A stretch of 64,000 nucleotides of DNA from Magnetococcus marinus MC-1 (GTDB lineage Bacteria > Pseudomonadota > Magnetococcia > Magnetococcales > Magnetococcaceae): the NCBI RefSeq assembly GCF_000014865.1, contig NC_008576.1:3811001-3875000 (forward strand). Direction: 5' to 3'. The notes beneath the pieces were generated by a model. The model saw only the letters and a list, made by a program, of their open reading frames with translations. It made no database searches and had not been told where the DNA came from. Positions 53,835 through 63,036 of the stretch are shown piece by piece; positions within the stretch are counted from its first letter, which is position 1, and every line of letters starts with the position of its first letter. The position numbers and the translations under genes were made by a program.

Positions 53835-54958
53835 TACATCGTCTCCAGATCCGCTTGCAACGCACCCGACGCCTTAATCGCTTGTAAAATGGCAATCAGA
53901 TCCCGTGGTGTGACACCCAGATTATTCAAACCCTTCACCAGATCACCCAGCGTGACCCCCTCTTCCATCTGCACCAACCGAGCGTCTTTTTCGGTCACTT
54001 GCACATCGCGCTGGTTGACCACCGCCGTATCGCCACCCGCCAAGGGATTCGGCTGGCTTACCTGGGGCGTGTCGGTAATACGGATACTCAAAGCACCATG
54101 AGAGAGGGCCACCGTCGAAACCCGCACATTTTCCCCCATCACAATGGTGCCGGTACGCTCGTTGACCACCACCACCGCCCGGGTATCCACCTCAACCTCG
54201 GCCCCCTCCATACGGGAAACAAACTCCACTACCCGCCCTTTATAGCTGGGGGGAACCTGCACCTTCACCGTGCCCGAATCCAAGGCATGCGCCAGCGGTT
54301 CGCCAAACAGGCCATTAATGGCCGAAACCACCCGGTTGGCCGTGGTAAAATCATGCTCTTTCAAGGCTAATTGCAAGCTGGTCTCACGGGCTAACTTAAA
54401 GTCAACCTCTCGTTCCACCGTCGCCCCATCGGCAATACGCGCCACGGTAGGGAAATTTTTCTGCACATTGCCCCCCGCACCACCAGCGGAAAAGCCACCC
54501 ACCGAAACCGGCCCTTGCGCCACCGCATAGATGCGCCCATCCGCCGCCCGTAACGGGGTCATCACCAGAGTGCCCCCCTCCAAGCTTTTAGCGTCACCCA
54601 AAGAGGCAATGGTTACATCCACTTTATTGCCTTGCCGCGCAAAAGGGGGTAGCGTCGCCGTGACCATGACCGCCGCCACGTTTTTGACTTTGGGCAGGGT
54701 GCTCATGCTGATTCCCATGCGCTGCAACATCTGCTGCATGGATTGCTGGGTAAATGCCGCACTGGAGTCTCCAGTACCGTTTAAACCCACCAACAGGCCG
54801 TAGCCATTCAGCGGGTTATCCCGCACCCCTTCAATGGTCACGACATCTTTCAGACGGGTGGCCTGGGCCGGTGAGCTGGTAAGCAGTAACCCCATGGTCA
54901 CCGCCAGTGCCAGAACAGTCAGTCGCCCCAACCCTCTGCGTTCCGCGCGCATCTTCAT
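53834..54958 (-). CDS. flgI: FlgI, flagellar P-ring protein
   Basis: 374 residues from MKMRAERR, preceded by AAGGCGA; the longer start is rejected. Signal peptide with cut near AQA (about 32). Mature start TRLKDVVTIEGVRDNPLNGYGLLVGLNGTGD, then FARQGNKVDVTIASLGDAKSLEGGTLVMTPLRAADG and EGVTLGDLVKGLNNLGVTPRDLI are FlgI signatures. It builds the peptidoglycan ring of the basal body. A terminator and a sigma-54-like promoter lie between it and flgH, so flgI-J-M-N may be a separate transcription unit. Confidence 0.95.
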   Translation of the reverse strand: MKMRAERRGLGRLTVLALAVTMGLLLTSSPAQATRLKDVVTIEGVRDNPLNGYGLLVGLNGTGDSSAAFTQQSMQQMLQRMGISMSTLPKVKNVAAVMVTATLPPFARQGNKVDVTIASLGDAKSLEGGTLVMTPLRAADGRIYAVAQGPVSVGGFSAGGAGGNVQKNFPTVARIADGATVEREVDFKLARETSLQLALKEHDFTTANRVVSAINGLFGEPLAHALDSGTVKVQVPPSYKGRVVEFVSRMEGAEVEVDTRAVVVVNERTGTIVMGENVRVSTVALSHGALSIRITDTPQVSQPNPLAGGDTAVVNQRDVQVTEKDARLVQMEEGVTLGDLVKGLNNLGVTPRDLIAILQAIKASGALQADLETM

Positions 54959-55025
54959 GATTTCGTCGCCTTCGCTGCAAGTTACGCCATACATTGACGC
55001 CCAATCCGTGGGCGTGTATGGAACA

Positions 55026-55043
55026 ATGCAATCACAAGGCCAA
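55026..55043 (-). promoter_or_regulatory. sigma-54-like promoter of flgI
   Basis: Minus strand TTGGC-cttgtga-TTGCAT: -24 GG and -12 GC at the correct 10-bp distance, 70 bases before the flgI start and just after a terminator. Confidence 0.5.
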
Positions 55044-55064
55044 CCGGGGCCTATGGAGGCGGGA

Positions 55065-55100
55065 TAAAAAAAATCCCGGATCTCAGGGGAGAGATCCGGG
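55065..55100 (-). terminator. terminator between flgH and flgI
   Basis: Perfect 10-bp stem CCCGGATCTC / GAGATCCGGG with a 6-nt loop, followed on the minus strand by a T-run of eight. Confidence 0.85.
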
Positions 55101-55215
55101 CCAGACTGGACACTGACGAATCAACGCTGGCTTCATCATAAACCAGCAACAACGGGAAACGGTACCTCATCCAGCTCGGCTCAGGGGGGGCAAAGCCGCG
55201 CCCCCCGGCCCACAC

Positions 55216-55914
55216 CTAGATGATGTGAAAGGTGGTAAAGAACTGTTGCAGCCAACTGGGTTGCTGTTGGTCATCCAACACCCCCTCACCGGAATAGTCG
55301 ATGCGGGCATCGGCAATTTGTGCCGAGTTAACCGAGTTGGTGTTGGAAATATCCTCAGGGCGAATTACCCCAGAGAGGATGATAAACTGGTTTTCATGGT
55401 TCACCGTAATATCCCGACGGCCCTCAATACGGAGGTTGCCGTTGGAGAGCACCTCTGTCACTTGGCAGGTGATGGTGGCGGTAAAGGTGCTATCGCGGGA
55501 GGTGGTACCCTCCCCTTTATGGTTTTGGTTGCTGGTGGTGCTGTTGGAGTCGACTAATTTAGAGAGCCCCCCCTTCTGCAACGCCTCGGTCAAACCAAAC
55601 AATCCGCCCAACGCCACTTCGCTGTCAGCCTCGCGTTTAAGTTCGGTCATGGCATTTTTTTTGGCCGACGAACTCTCCGACACGTTCACCGTAATTAGGT
55701 CGCCCACAAAACGGGCCTTGGCATCGGCAAACAGGGTGTTACGCCCACCGCTGTTCCACAGCGAACCCTTATTGGGGTTCAACATCTCCGCAGGCTGAGC
55801 CTGAATAATCGCCTGTGGCGCTGGCGGACGCTGACTGGAGCGGGTCATACCACAACCGGAAAGCAACCCCAGGGCCAACACCCCTACCACCATTGTCTGC
55901 ACATTCATACGCAT
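55216..55914 (-). CDS. flgH: FlgH, flagellar L-ring lipoprotein
   Basis: 232 residues. Lipoprotein signal ending LLSGC (lipid on Cys 21). Family marks: GSLWNSGGRNTLFADAKARFVGDLITVNVSESSSAKK, GNLRIEGRRDITVNHENQFIILSGVIRPEDIS. It forms the outer-membrane ring. In the order flgF-G-A-H, transcribed leftward from the sigma-54 promoter; a terminator follows. Confidence 0.95.
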   Translation of the reverse strand: MRMNVQTMVVGVLALGLLSGCGMTRSSQRPPAPQAIIQAQPAEMLNPNKGSLWNSGGRNTLFADAKARFVGDLITVNVSESSSAKKNAMTELKREADSEVALGGLFGLTEALQKGGLSKLVDSNSTTSNQNHKGEGTTSRDSTFTATITCQVTEVLSNGNLRIEGRRDITVNHENQFIILSGVIRPEDISNTNSVNSAQIADARIDYSGEGVLDDQQQPSWLQQFFTTFHII

Positions 55915-55971
55915 GAAACTTCACTCCTGTATCCTGGCAACCCCAGCGGGGTTCCGCTCCAACTCCATGGA

Positions 55972-56682
55972 TTACAAACCTTCTGCCACCACCTGCCCCG
56001 GTGCCATCACACGGGCAAGAAAGCTCTTATTGCTACTCAAGTTGCGCACCAAAATGGCCTCGCCTACCCGTCCATCTTTACCCGCCACCCCAACGGTATT
56101 GATCACCAAGGCACCATCCTTGAGCAGTACCCGCACCCGGTCCCCACGCTCCACCGCCACCGGTTCTTCAAACCAACTGGCTTGCAAGGCAATGTTGGCA
56201 CGCACGGGCCGGGATGCGGCTTTACCCACAATCTCGCGAACGTCCGATACATAGCGGAATCCCTCGCGGCTAATCTGGATGGTTTGCCAGTCGATATCCC
56301 CCAACGCGACAATATCGTCCCGCTTGAGCTGGCGCTTGAGGACCGCCACCGTCACATTTTTGCGGATTACCACCACGGCATCCACCACCGCTTGGGCGGT
56401 GCCATCCACCAGCACCGTCACCGGCACGGTCTGACGACCAGGGCGATCCTCGAGACGCATGGTGTCCAACTGCAAATCCACCTCACCCTCTGGCAGTTGC
56501 AGGTTACGGGGAAAATAGAGGCTATGGCTCTCCAAAGAGGGATGGTGAAGGCGCAGCAAATCTTGCAGTTTCACGCCTGCTTCTTGCGCCATCTCATAAC
56601 GAGAGAGCACTTGAGCACCTGCCATAGAGACCCATAATAGGCTCACCATCAGGGTTATCAGGGTGATGATGCTTTTTTTCAT
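55972..56682 (-). CDS. flgA: FlgA, P-ring assembly chaperone
   Basis: 236 residues from MKKSII with GGAGGAG upstream. Signal peptide cut near AGAQ. SAF-like domain and C-terminal FlgA part: RLEDRPGRQTVPVTVLV, VAVLKRQLKRDDIVALGDI, RVLLKDGALVINTVGVAGKDG, FLARVMAPGQVVAEG. It helps FlgI subunits polymerise around the rod. Between flgG and flgH, as in many alphaproteobacteria. Confidence 0.9.
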   Translation of the reverse strand: MKKSIITLITLMVSLLWVSMAGAQVLSRYEMAQEAGVKLQDLLRLHHPSLESHSLYFPRNLQLPEGEVDLQLDTMRLEDRPGRQTVPVTVLVDGTAQAVVDAVVVIRKNVTVAVLKRQLKRDDIVALGDIDWQTIQISREGFRYVSDVREIVGKAASRPVRANIALQASWFEEPVAVERGDRVRVLLKDGALVINTVGVAGKDGRVGEAILVRNLSSNKSFLARVMAPGQVVAEGL

Positions 56683-56768
56683 CTGCCGTCTCCTCCATCC
56701 TGGATTGGCATGATCACCCGCCTTGCCAACCAAAGCCAAGGCGGTTACTCGGTTACGATGTTAGCGAC

Positions 56769-57560
56769 TTAGCGCTTCATGCTGGCCACTTTACCCAGCA
56801 TATCATCGGCGGTCTGCACGGTTTTGGAGTTGATCTCATAAGCCCGCTGCGAAGCGATCATATTCACCATCTCTTCCACCATGTTCACGTTAGAGAGTTC
56901 CAGATATTGCTGCTGCACGGTACCCAGACCATCTTCACCAGCCGTGCCCACCACCGGCGCGCCCGAAGCACCAGACTCGGTGTAGAGGTTACGACCAATG
57001 GCGTTCAGACCGGCTGGATTGATAAATTGCGCCAACTGGATCTGACCAACCTGGGTCAGATCGGCCTGATCGGGGGTCTTGACCGCCACCGTACCATCGG
57101 GACCAACCGCCACATTGGTGGCGTTTTGGGGCAGGGTCAGACCAGGATCCAACACATAACCGTCAGCGGTTACGATCTGCCCGCTGTTATCCAGCTTAAA
57201 GGTTCCGTCACGGGTGTAAGCGGTGGAGCCATCGGGCATTTGAATTTGGAAAAATCCCTTGCCTTCAATGGCCATATCCAGCTCATTACCGGTCTGCACA
57301 TAGTCACCCTGGGTAAACATTTTGCTCACCGACACGGTGCGCACACCATGACCGAGCTGGATGCCCACGGGCACTTGGTTGCCCGCCTGCGAGGTTGCCG
57401 CACCGGCGGCCCGCATGTTCTGGTAGAGCAGATCCTGAAAGTCTGCCCGGGAACGTTTAAAACCGGCGGTGTTGGTATTGGCCAAGTTGTTGGCGATCAC
57501 ATCAATATTGGTCTGCTGAGCCTGCATGCCGGTGGCAGATGTCCAGAGTGCGCGAATCAT
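56769..57560 (-). CDS. flgG: FlgG, distal rod protein
   Basis: 263 residues. N-terminal [20 protein letters not shown] and [13 protein letters not shown] motif of rod/hook proteins, central [20 protein letters not shown]-terminal [21 protein letters not shown]. Forms the outer part of the axial rod. Second gene of the sigma-54 operon, 65 bp after flgF. Confidence 0.96.
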   Translation of the reverse strand: MIRALWTSATGMQAQQTNIDVIANNLANTNTAGFKRSRADFQDLLYQNMRAAGAATSQAGNQVPVGIQLGHGVRTVSVSKMFTQGDYVQTGNELDMAIEGKGFFQIQMPDGSTAYTRDGTFKLDNSGQIVTADGYVLDPGLTLPQNATNVAVGPDGTVAVKTPDQADLTQVGQIQLAQFINPAGLNAIGRNLYTESGASGAPVVGTAGEDGLGTVQQQYLELSNVNMVEEMVNMIASQRAYEINSKTVQTADDMLGKVASMKR

Positions 57561-57625
57561 GGTATCGACTCCTGTGAAGCGTATCTTTTATGCTCGACCT
57601 AAGCGGTCAAAGCCGTTGCCTAGAA

Positions 57626-58435
57626 TTAACCCTGTAACCGGCCAATGCGGTTGACCGCCTGATCATCCAGGTTGTCGAGGTTTTGAATCATTTTAATGTG
57701 CATCTCATAGGCCCGTTGCGCCTCGATCATCTGGGTCATGGCGCGAATGGGGTTGCTATTGGAACCCTCCAAAAAGCCCTGGTGCACCTGAGCTTGCGCG
57801 GCGTCAACCGGGACCTCCAGATCTTGGGGGGCCTTGTACTGGTTTTGCCCCACCTTATCCAACTGCTCCGAGGGTAGCTTAACCCGAGCGATGGTGCCGA
57901 CCTCTTCCCCATTACTGGTCACAAAACCGTCAGGGGCAATATTTACCGGCCCGTCTCCCACCACAATGGGCTCGCCACCGGGGCCGAGCACCTGATAACC
58001 ATCTTTACTGACCAGCTCACCCACATTGTTGACCTCAAACGAACCATCCCGCGTGTAACGGCGTCCATCGGGGCCGTTAAGGACAAAAAAGCCCTCGCCC
58101 TCAATGGCCACATGCAGCGGGTTATTGGTTCCATGCAGGGCACCTTGCTGCACATCGACCTCGGTTTCAAAGGCGACGGGGTAGGTCATGCGGTAGGCGT
58201 TCGAAGAGGGATTGCTAAAGGGAAAGGGAATATCCCCTGGTCCGCGCATACCCATAAAATCGTCGGTGGGTAGAGGATGCAACTCCGGCCCTGGAGAGGT
58301 CATAAAGGACTCAAACGTGAGCCTGTCCTCTTTATATCCGGTGGTATTGACGTTGGCCAAGTTATTGGCCAGAGTTGAGAGACGCAACTCCGTCCGTCTT
58401 GCCCCGTTTACCGCTGCATAAACACCACTATCCAT
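57626..58435 (-). CDS. flgF: FlgF, proximal rod protein
   Basis: 269 residues. GVYAAVNGARRTELRLSTLA, NNLANVNTTGYKED, LHVAIEGEGFFVLNGPDGR, and C-terminal NPIRAMTQMIEAQRAYEMH, all of the flagellar rod family; the N-terminal wording and length match FlgF rather than FlgG. First gene of the leftward operon flgF-G-A-H, about 90 bases from a near-perfect sigma-54 promoter. Confidence 0.95.
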   Translation of the reverse strand: MDSGVYAAVNGARRTELRLSTLANNLANVNTTGYKEDRLTFESFMTSPGPELHPLPTDDFMGMRGPGDIPFPFSNPSSNAYRMTYPVAFETEVDVQQGALHGTNNPLHVAIEGEGFFVLNGPDGRRYTRDGSFEVNNVGELVSKDGYQVLGPGGEPIVVGDGPVNIAPDGFVTSNGEEVGTIARVKLPSEQLDKVGQNQYKAPQDLEVPVDAAQAQVHQGFLEGSNSNPIRAMTQMIEAQRAYEMHIKMIQNLDNLDDQAVNRIGRLQG

Positions 58436-58521
58436 GTTCTCGCACCCTCTTCCTTGTGTTCACGCCGTTGTTTGGCGCCGATCACACATTTGCAATCACG
58501 ATTTCAATCACGATTTAACAA

Positions 58522-58537
58522 AGCAACCCTTGTGCCA
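58522..58537 (-). promoter_or_regulatory. sigma-54 promoter of the flgF operon
   Basis: Minus strand GTGGCACAAGGGTTGCTT: TGGCAC - 5 bp - TTGCT, with -24 GG and -12 GC at correct distance. Downstream, AATCACGATTTC is directly repeated at about 58492-58515, possibly an activator site. Confidence 0.8.
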
Positions 58538-58785
58538 CTGCTGAAATATTTTATTTTTTACATGGATTTTCCTAGTGTTAAAATATTTTCTAGCAAACGC
58601 ATCCATCCACCCTAGCCGGTAGCATTTGCCTTACTCCACGGCTCGCCAGGGTCACCGGGAAAAATGTTCCGCTCGCCAACCATTGCCCTGCACCAGCAAA
58701 CCCGTTACAACTGGGCTCTCCTGCATGGTCCAGCTCGGCTGGCCTGTATGCCGCAGAACGATGCCGCAAAAAATGGACCGAAATC

Positions 58786-59619
58786 ATGCCCCCCAAAGCG
58801 CCCAATTCCCAAGACCCCGCCTCTTTAGCCGGACACGCCTTTACCGCTTTAGAGTCCCTCATGCGCCAACTCCGCGCCCCAGACGGCTGCCCATGGGACC
58901 GCGAGCAGAGCTTTCAAAGCCTGCTGCCCTACACCCTGGAAGAGGTCTATGAGGTGCTGCACGCGGTGGAGACACAAGACCATCAAGAACTTAAAAAAGA
59001 GCTGGGTGACCTGCTGTTCCATATTGTTTTTTATAGTCAAATTGCCGCCGAAGCCAACCAGTTTACCCTAGAGCAGGTGGTCAACTCGGTGGTCCAAAAA
59101 ATGCTCCATCGCCACCCCCATGTGTTTGGGGAGGAGTCCTTGACCAGTGCCGCCGAGGTTGCGGCTAACTGGGAAGATCTTAAAAAACGCGAGCGTCAAG
59201 CGCGGGGCGAGGTAAGTGAGGACCACTCCGTTTTTGCCGGTCTCTCCAACAAACTACCGGCGCTGCTGTGGGCCAAAAAGGTGCAGGATAAGATGGCTAA
59301 AGTGGGCTTTGACTGGCCCGATACCGATGGTATTTTGGACAAAATTCGCGAAGAGATTGATGAATTGGCGCAAGCCCGCGCCGAGAATGACCGCGCAGGA
59401 CAAAAAGAGGAACTTGGCGACCTGCTGTTTGCCCTGGTTAACCTGGCCCGTCGTCTGGAGATTGAGCCAGAAACCGCCCTGCGCGCCTGCACCCATAAAG
59501 TCGAAGCACGCTTTCGCTATATTGAAGCTCACCTGCAAGAACAGGGTGTTGCTGTCGAACAAGCCTCGCTTGAGGAGATGGAGTCGCTCTGGCAACAGGC
59601 CAAAAAACAGGGGCTGTAA
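58786..59619 (+). CDS. mazG: MazG, nucleoside triphosphate pyrophosphohydrolase
   Basis: 277 residues with two MazG repeats. First: PDGCPWDREQSFQSLLPYTLEEVYEVLHAVE with EEVYE and ELKKELGDLLFHIVF; second: FDWPDTDGILDKIREEIDELAQAR, GQKEELGDLLFALVNLARRL. Metal-binding EExxE/ExxxD residues are present in both. It hydrolyses NTPs and dNTPs to monophosphates and pyrophosphate, cleaning the pool or lowering alarmone precursors. Single gene, divergent from the flg operon across about 350 bp. Confidence 0.95.
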   Translation: MPPKAPNSQDPASLAGHAFTALESLMRQLRAPDGCPWDREQSFQSLLPYTLEEVYEVLHAVETQDHQELKKELGDLLFHIVFYSQIAAEANQFTLEQVVNSVVQKMLHRHPHVFGEESLTSAAEVAANWEDLKKRERQARGEVSEDHSVFAGLSNKLPALLWAKKVQDKMAKVGFDWPDTDGILDKIREEIDELAQARAENDRAGQKEELGDLLFALVNLARRLEIEPETALRACTHKVEARFRYIEAHLQEQGVAVEQASLEEMESLWQQAKKQGL

Positions 59620-59746
59620 ACCAACCTACCCATAACCACACTCCAATTTACCATTATTTTTGTCTTCTATCCTTTTATTGATGGGATTAACAACCGAAAT
59701 TTGTTATATTTATCCCATGGTAAACCATTCTTTTGGGATAGCTGCC

Positions 59747-60073
59747 ATGGAAACCCTAAGATCTTGCCAATATTTTAATATTTACCTCTCCGAACATGAC
59801 GTTGAGATTATCCCCCATCAAGCCCCCTCGTTTGCCACCAGCAGTTATTATCTTATTTTGGCCCAACAGGTCCCGCAGGATTTGCATGTGATCTTTAACT
59901 GCTCGACCTTTGACCACATAGACAGCGGGGGACTAGGCACGTTGATCCTGTTTCATAACAATCTTGCTCATCTGAACCAACCTGTCACCCTGCGTGAAAT
60001 ACATCCAAAGGTTATGAAAAAATTAAAAACAGCCCATTTACAACAGCTTTTTCATCTGGAAGAGCTGCCCTAA
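59747..60073 (+). CDS. STAS-like domain protein
   Basis: 108 residues from METLRSC; longer starts 30 or 87 bases upstream are possible but without a good ribosome-binding site. VIFNCSTFDHIDSGGLGTLILFHNN carries the STAS beta-alpha unit with the Ser in DSGGLG, followed by the alpha/beta end (PVTLREIHPKVMKKLKTAHLQQLFHLEELP). Single-domain STAS proteins are partner-switch components. The second such gene in the window, without a kinase or phosphatase beside it. The following terminator shows it is monocistronic. Confidence 0.65.
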   Translation: METLRSCQYFNIYLSEHDVEIIPHQAPSFATSSYYLILAQQVPQDLHVIFNCSTFDHIDSGGLGTLILFHNNLAHLNQPVTLREIHPKVMKKLKTAHLQQLFHLEELP

Positions 60074-60127
60074 ACAGCCCCAGCACGGGCCTACAGGACA
60101 ACCCCAAGCCACTTACCAAGCCATGGT

Positions 60128-60172
60128 CCCAATAGAAAAAGGGGTGCCTGAGGCACCCCTTTTTCTATTGGG
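60128..60172. terminator. perfect 21-bp bidirectional terminator
   Basis: The left arm CCCAATAGAAAAAGGGGTGCC is exactly mirrored across a TGA loop, with T- and A-runs inside the stem on either strand. Serves the STAS gene and the convergent IalB-family gene. Confidence 0.9.
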
Positions 60173-60197
60173 TCTGTGTGTGCAGCAAGCCCCACAG

Positions 60198-60785
60198 TTA
60201 TTTTGTGGAATCATCCATCAACTTCATCGCTTTGCTAAACCCTTTTAGAGGGAAGGGAATATTAAGCTGGTCTTTGGGATAGCGCACCATGACCAATAAC
60301 CCATCGATACCTTTACGAAAGGCCTCTTCCATTTTTTCATCCCAGGCCAGCAGCACGTGGCAGCCATCGGGCAGGCAGTGGGTAATGGGCACAGCCCAGC
60401 TCCACTCTTTCTTTTTATCCACGATAAAACCATTTTGCGCCTGCACGTTAATACCCAAGGGGAACGCCATACCCAATAGGCGCTTACCATCGGGACGGTG
60501 AATCACCCGCAGGGCAAAAATGGGACGATTCCCTTCTGCGGTGGTCGCGACAATCTGCACGGTACAGAGCCGTTTGCGCGCGCTGGGCTCCTCCAGACAG
60601 ATCACCTGCCAAGCGTCAAATTTCTCTTTGACCACCACCTTGGCATTATCCTGGGCAATTGCCCCCGCAGAGTCCATTGGCGCGGCAGATGCTGAATCGG
60701 GCAGATCACTCAAACGTTGCGCAAACAGCGGCGCAGGTGTAACCAAACCCACCATAAATACAAACAGCAGCAAATAGAGGGGCAT
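60198..60785 (-). CDS. IalB-family secreted protein
   Basis: 195 residues from MPLYLLLF, chosen because it yields a normal signal peptide (cut near LFAQ); two longer starts exist. The mature part fits the invasion-associated locus B family (PF06776): FDAWQVICLEEPSARKRLCTVQIV, ALRVIHRPDGKRLLGMAFPLGINV, CLPDGCHVLLAWDEKMEEAFRKG, with paired cysteines. Common in alphaproteobacteria, periplasmic, function unclear. Convergent with the STAS gene. Confidence 0.8.
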   Translation of the reverse strand: MPLYLLLFVFMVGLVTPAPLFAQRLSDLPDSASAAPMDSAGAIAQDNAKVVVKEKFDAWQVICLEEPSARKRLCTVQIVATTAEGNRPIFALRVIHRPDGKRLLGMAFPLGINVQAQNGFIVDKKKEWSWAVPITHCLPDGCHVLLAWDEKMEEAFRKGIDGLLVMVRYPKDQLNIPFPLKGFSKAMKLMDDSTK

Positions 60786-60923
60786 GACGCAACTCAAAAG
60801 TAAGGGTGAAACGGCAACATTACCAAAGCAGCCATCAATGTGGCACATCTCACCGCTTTTGTAGAGGGCTGCTGTGGCGGTTAGGGTCAAAAAATGCACG
60901 GCCCAGCGCCAGCGCGGCTTGTT

Positions 60924-62852
60924 TTAACCACCGATTACCTTACCCTGTTTATGGGTCACCACCACGACGGCGGGGCGGGGGGGCAGTGGGGCTGCAAAAT
61001 CGGGCCAGCGACTGGCCGGGTTTTCAAAGCTACTGCCCTTCACCTCACCGGGATGCTGCACCGCCAAAAACAGGCTGGTATCGTCGGGGGTAAAGGCGGG
61101 TCCGCACATCTCCGCCCCCACCGGACAGCTAAAAAATCGTTTCGGCAGCGCCCGTCCCATCCCCTGGAGGTCACAGGCAAACAGACCATCTGCATGGCCT
61201 CGCTTGAGCTGTGCCCCCCCTTGGTCGGTGGCAATCCACATACGCCCTTGGCGATCAAAGGCAAAGTTATCGGGGGCCGCCAGCCAGTTACCAAAGGTTT
61301 CCACATAGGCATTATAGGCACTCCCCGACGCCTCATCCAGAGGGCCACCCAGCAGCAATATATTCCATAAAAACCGCTCGGCCCCATGTTCAACCCCCTC
61401 ACCCATGGGCGGCGTCAGCTCCAAAATATGGCCGTAGGGATTGGGTGCCCTGGGATTTGCCCCATCCGCCTGCTGCCGCTGCGTGTGGTTGGTCAGTGCC
61501 ACATAGAGGCGCCCGCTGATGGGGTTAACCTGCACATCCTCAGGCCGGTCCAACGGCGTGGCCCCCACCACCCGCGCTGCCCGGCGGGTTTGAATCAACA
61601 CATCCGCTTGCGAAGCAAAGCCTTGGCTGGCATCCAGCCCCCGCTGTCCATGCTCCAAGGGTATCCAGCGCACAAAACCCTCCTCGCTAAATTGGGCCAC
61701 AGACAAGCTGCCCTGATCCAACAGATCCCGGTTAGCGGCGCGGGCGTTGGGGTTCCAACGCTCCTGCGTAACAAAACGGTAGAGGAACTCACCGGCACTG
61801 TCATCCCCACTGTAGATCGCCACACGGCCATCGGGCAGCACCACGCTGGTGGCCCCTTCATGCTTAAACCGCCCCAGTGCCGTGCGTTTAACGGGACGCG
61901 CGGTGGGGTCGTAGGGATCCACTTCTACCACCCAACCAAATCGGTTGGGTTCATTGGGGTTCTGCTCAATATCAAAGCGGGGCTGCACCTCGTGCCAACG
62001 ATAGCTTGGACGTCCCTGAATACCCATACTTGTGTAGCGCTGGGGCTCTGTGGTACGGGCTGGGTTGCCGCCAAAATATGCGTTAATATTCTCCTCGCCC
62101 AGCAACACCGTCCCCCATGGAGTTGTACCACCAGCGCAGTTGTTAAGGGTACCCACGCAGACCGTACCGGTGGGATCATCGAGGGTACGCAAATCCGCAT
62201 GGCCCGCCGCCGGACCACGGATCTGTAGTTTACTCTGCCATGCGGTGATGCGCCGGTTGTAGCGGCTGCGCTTAACCACCTGCCAAGCCGCTCCAGGACC
62301 TTGACGGCGGATCTCCACCACCGAATGGCCATGGGCTGCCTGCTCGGTCTCCACCATTCTTTTAAGATCTTCAGGACTCTCACTTGCACGCTGCGCTTTG
62401 GGGAACATCATCGCCGCGTCTGTATACTCATGATTGACACAGAGCAGCCCATGGTTGGGGTTGTGACTGCCAACGGGCAGGGGCATATAGGTGACAAAGT
62501 CATTGTTGTAACCAAACTGTTTGGATTGCGCCTCGGGGCTCTGCTGGAAGGGGTCAAAAGGGGGCGCATCCGCCAGCACGCCATCCCCCCAGCGCAGCAA
62601 TGTCTGTACGGTATAACCCTCGGCGACCCGATGATTGACCTGGATGGCATCATCCAAACGGCGAAAACCAAAGCTGGTAGGGTCCATTTCTGGCACCACT
62701 TCAGGATCATCGCAGCCAGCCCAGGCCACACCGGGCAAGCGATGCAGGGCTACCATGGCCCCACCGGCCATTAAGCCTTGCATCGCTTGACGGCGACTCA
62801 GACGCTTGGCAATAATCTGATTAAGGGTGGCACTAATGGGGCGTTGAGCCAT
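60924..62852 (-). CDS. PhoX-like (DUF839) Tat-exported protein
   Basis: 642 residues. N-terminus AKRLSRRQAMQGLMAGGAMVA, a Tat signal with twin arginine. The long beta-propeller-like body has PhoX/DUF839 features: NDFVTYMPLPVGSHNPNHGLLCVNHEYT, NCAGGTTPWGTVLLGEENINAYFGG, RFKHEGATSVVLPDGRVAIYSGDD, and WIATDQGG. The family includes Ca/Fe-dependent alkaline phosphatases exported folded to the periplasm. Active-site residues of PhoX seem kept (NHE, GGT.P.GT..GEE, KHEG). Single gene. Confidence 0.88.
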   Translation of the reverse strand: MAQRPISATLNQIIAKRLSRRQAMQGLMAGGAMVALHRLPGVAWAGCDDPEVVPEMDPTSFGFRRLDDAIQVNHRVAEGYTVQTLLRWGDGVLADAPPFDPFQQSPEAQSKQFGYNNDFVTYMPLPVGSHNPNHGLLCVNHEYTDAAMMFPKAQRASESPEDLKRMVETEQAAHGHSVVEIRRQGPGAAWQVVKRSRYNRRITAWQSKLQIRGPAAGHADLRTLDDPTGTVCVGTLNNCAGGTTPWGTVLLGEENINAYFGGNPARTTEPQRYTSMGIQGRPSYRWHEVQPRFDIEQNPNEPNRFGWVVEVDPYDPTARPVKRTALGRFKHEGATSVVLPDGRVAIYSGDDSAGEFLYRFVTQERWNPNARAANRDLLDQGSLSVAQFSEEGFVRWIPLEHGQRGLDASQGFASQADVLIQTRRAARVVGATPLDRPEDVQVNPISGRLYVALTNHTQRQQADGANPRAPNPYGHILELTPPMGEGVEHGAERFLWNILLLGGPLDEASGSAYNAYVETFGNWLAAPDNFAFDRQGRMWIATDQGGAQLKRGHADGLFACDLQGMGRALPKRFFSCPVGAEMCGPAFTPDDTSLFLAVQHPGEVKGSSFENPASRWPDFAAPLPPRPAVVVVTHKQGKVIGG

Positions 62853-63036
62853 GGTTTCACCTTTTTGGCAGGCACGTTTATGAGCCCCTATATTACGCCA
62901 CGCTTTATGAATTTTTCATGTCCTTTGCACAGGACAACCACTGTACGGTTATTTTGGCCTGTCCACGCTGGGCCGAGTTCGATTAGAGTGCTCTTGAATT
63001 CTGTTTGCCCATTCCTTTTCAGAAACGAGCCCTGCC

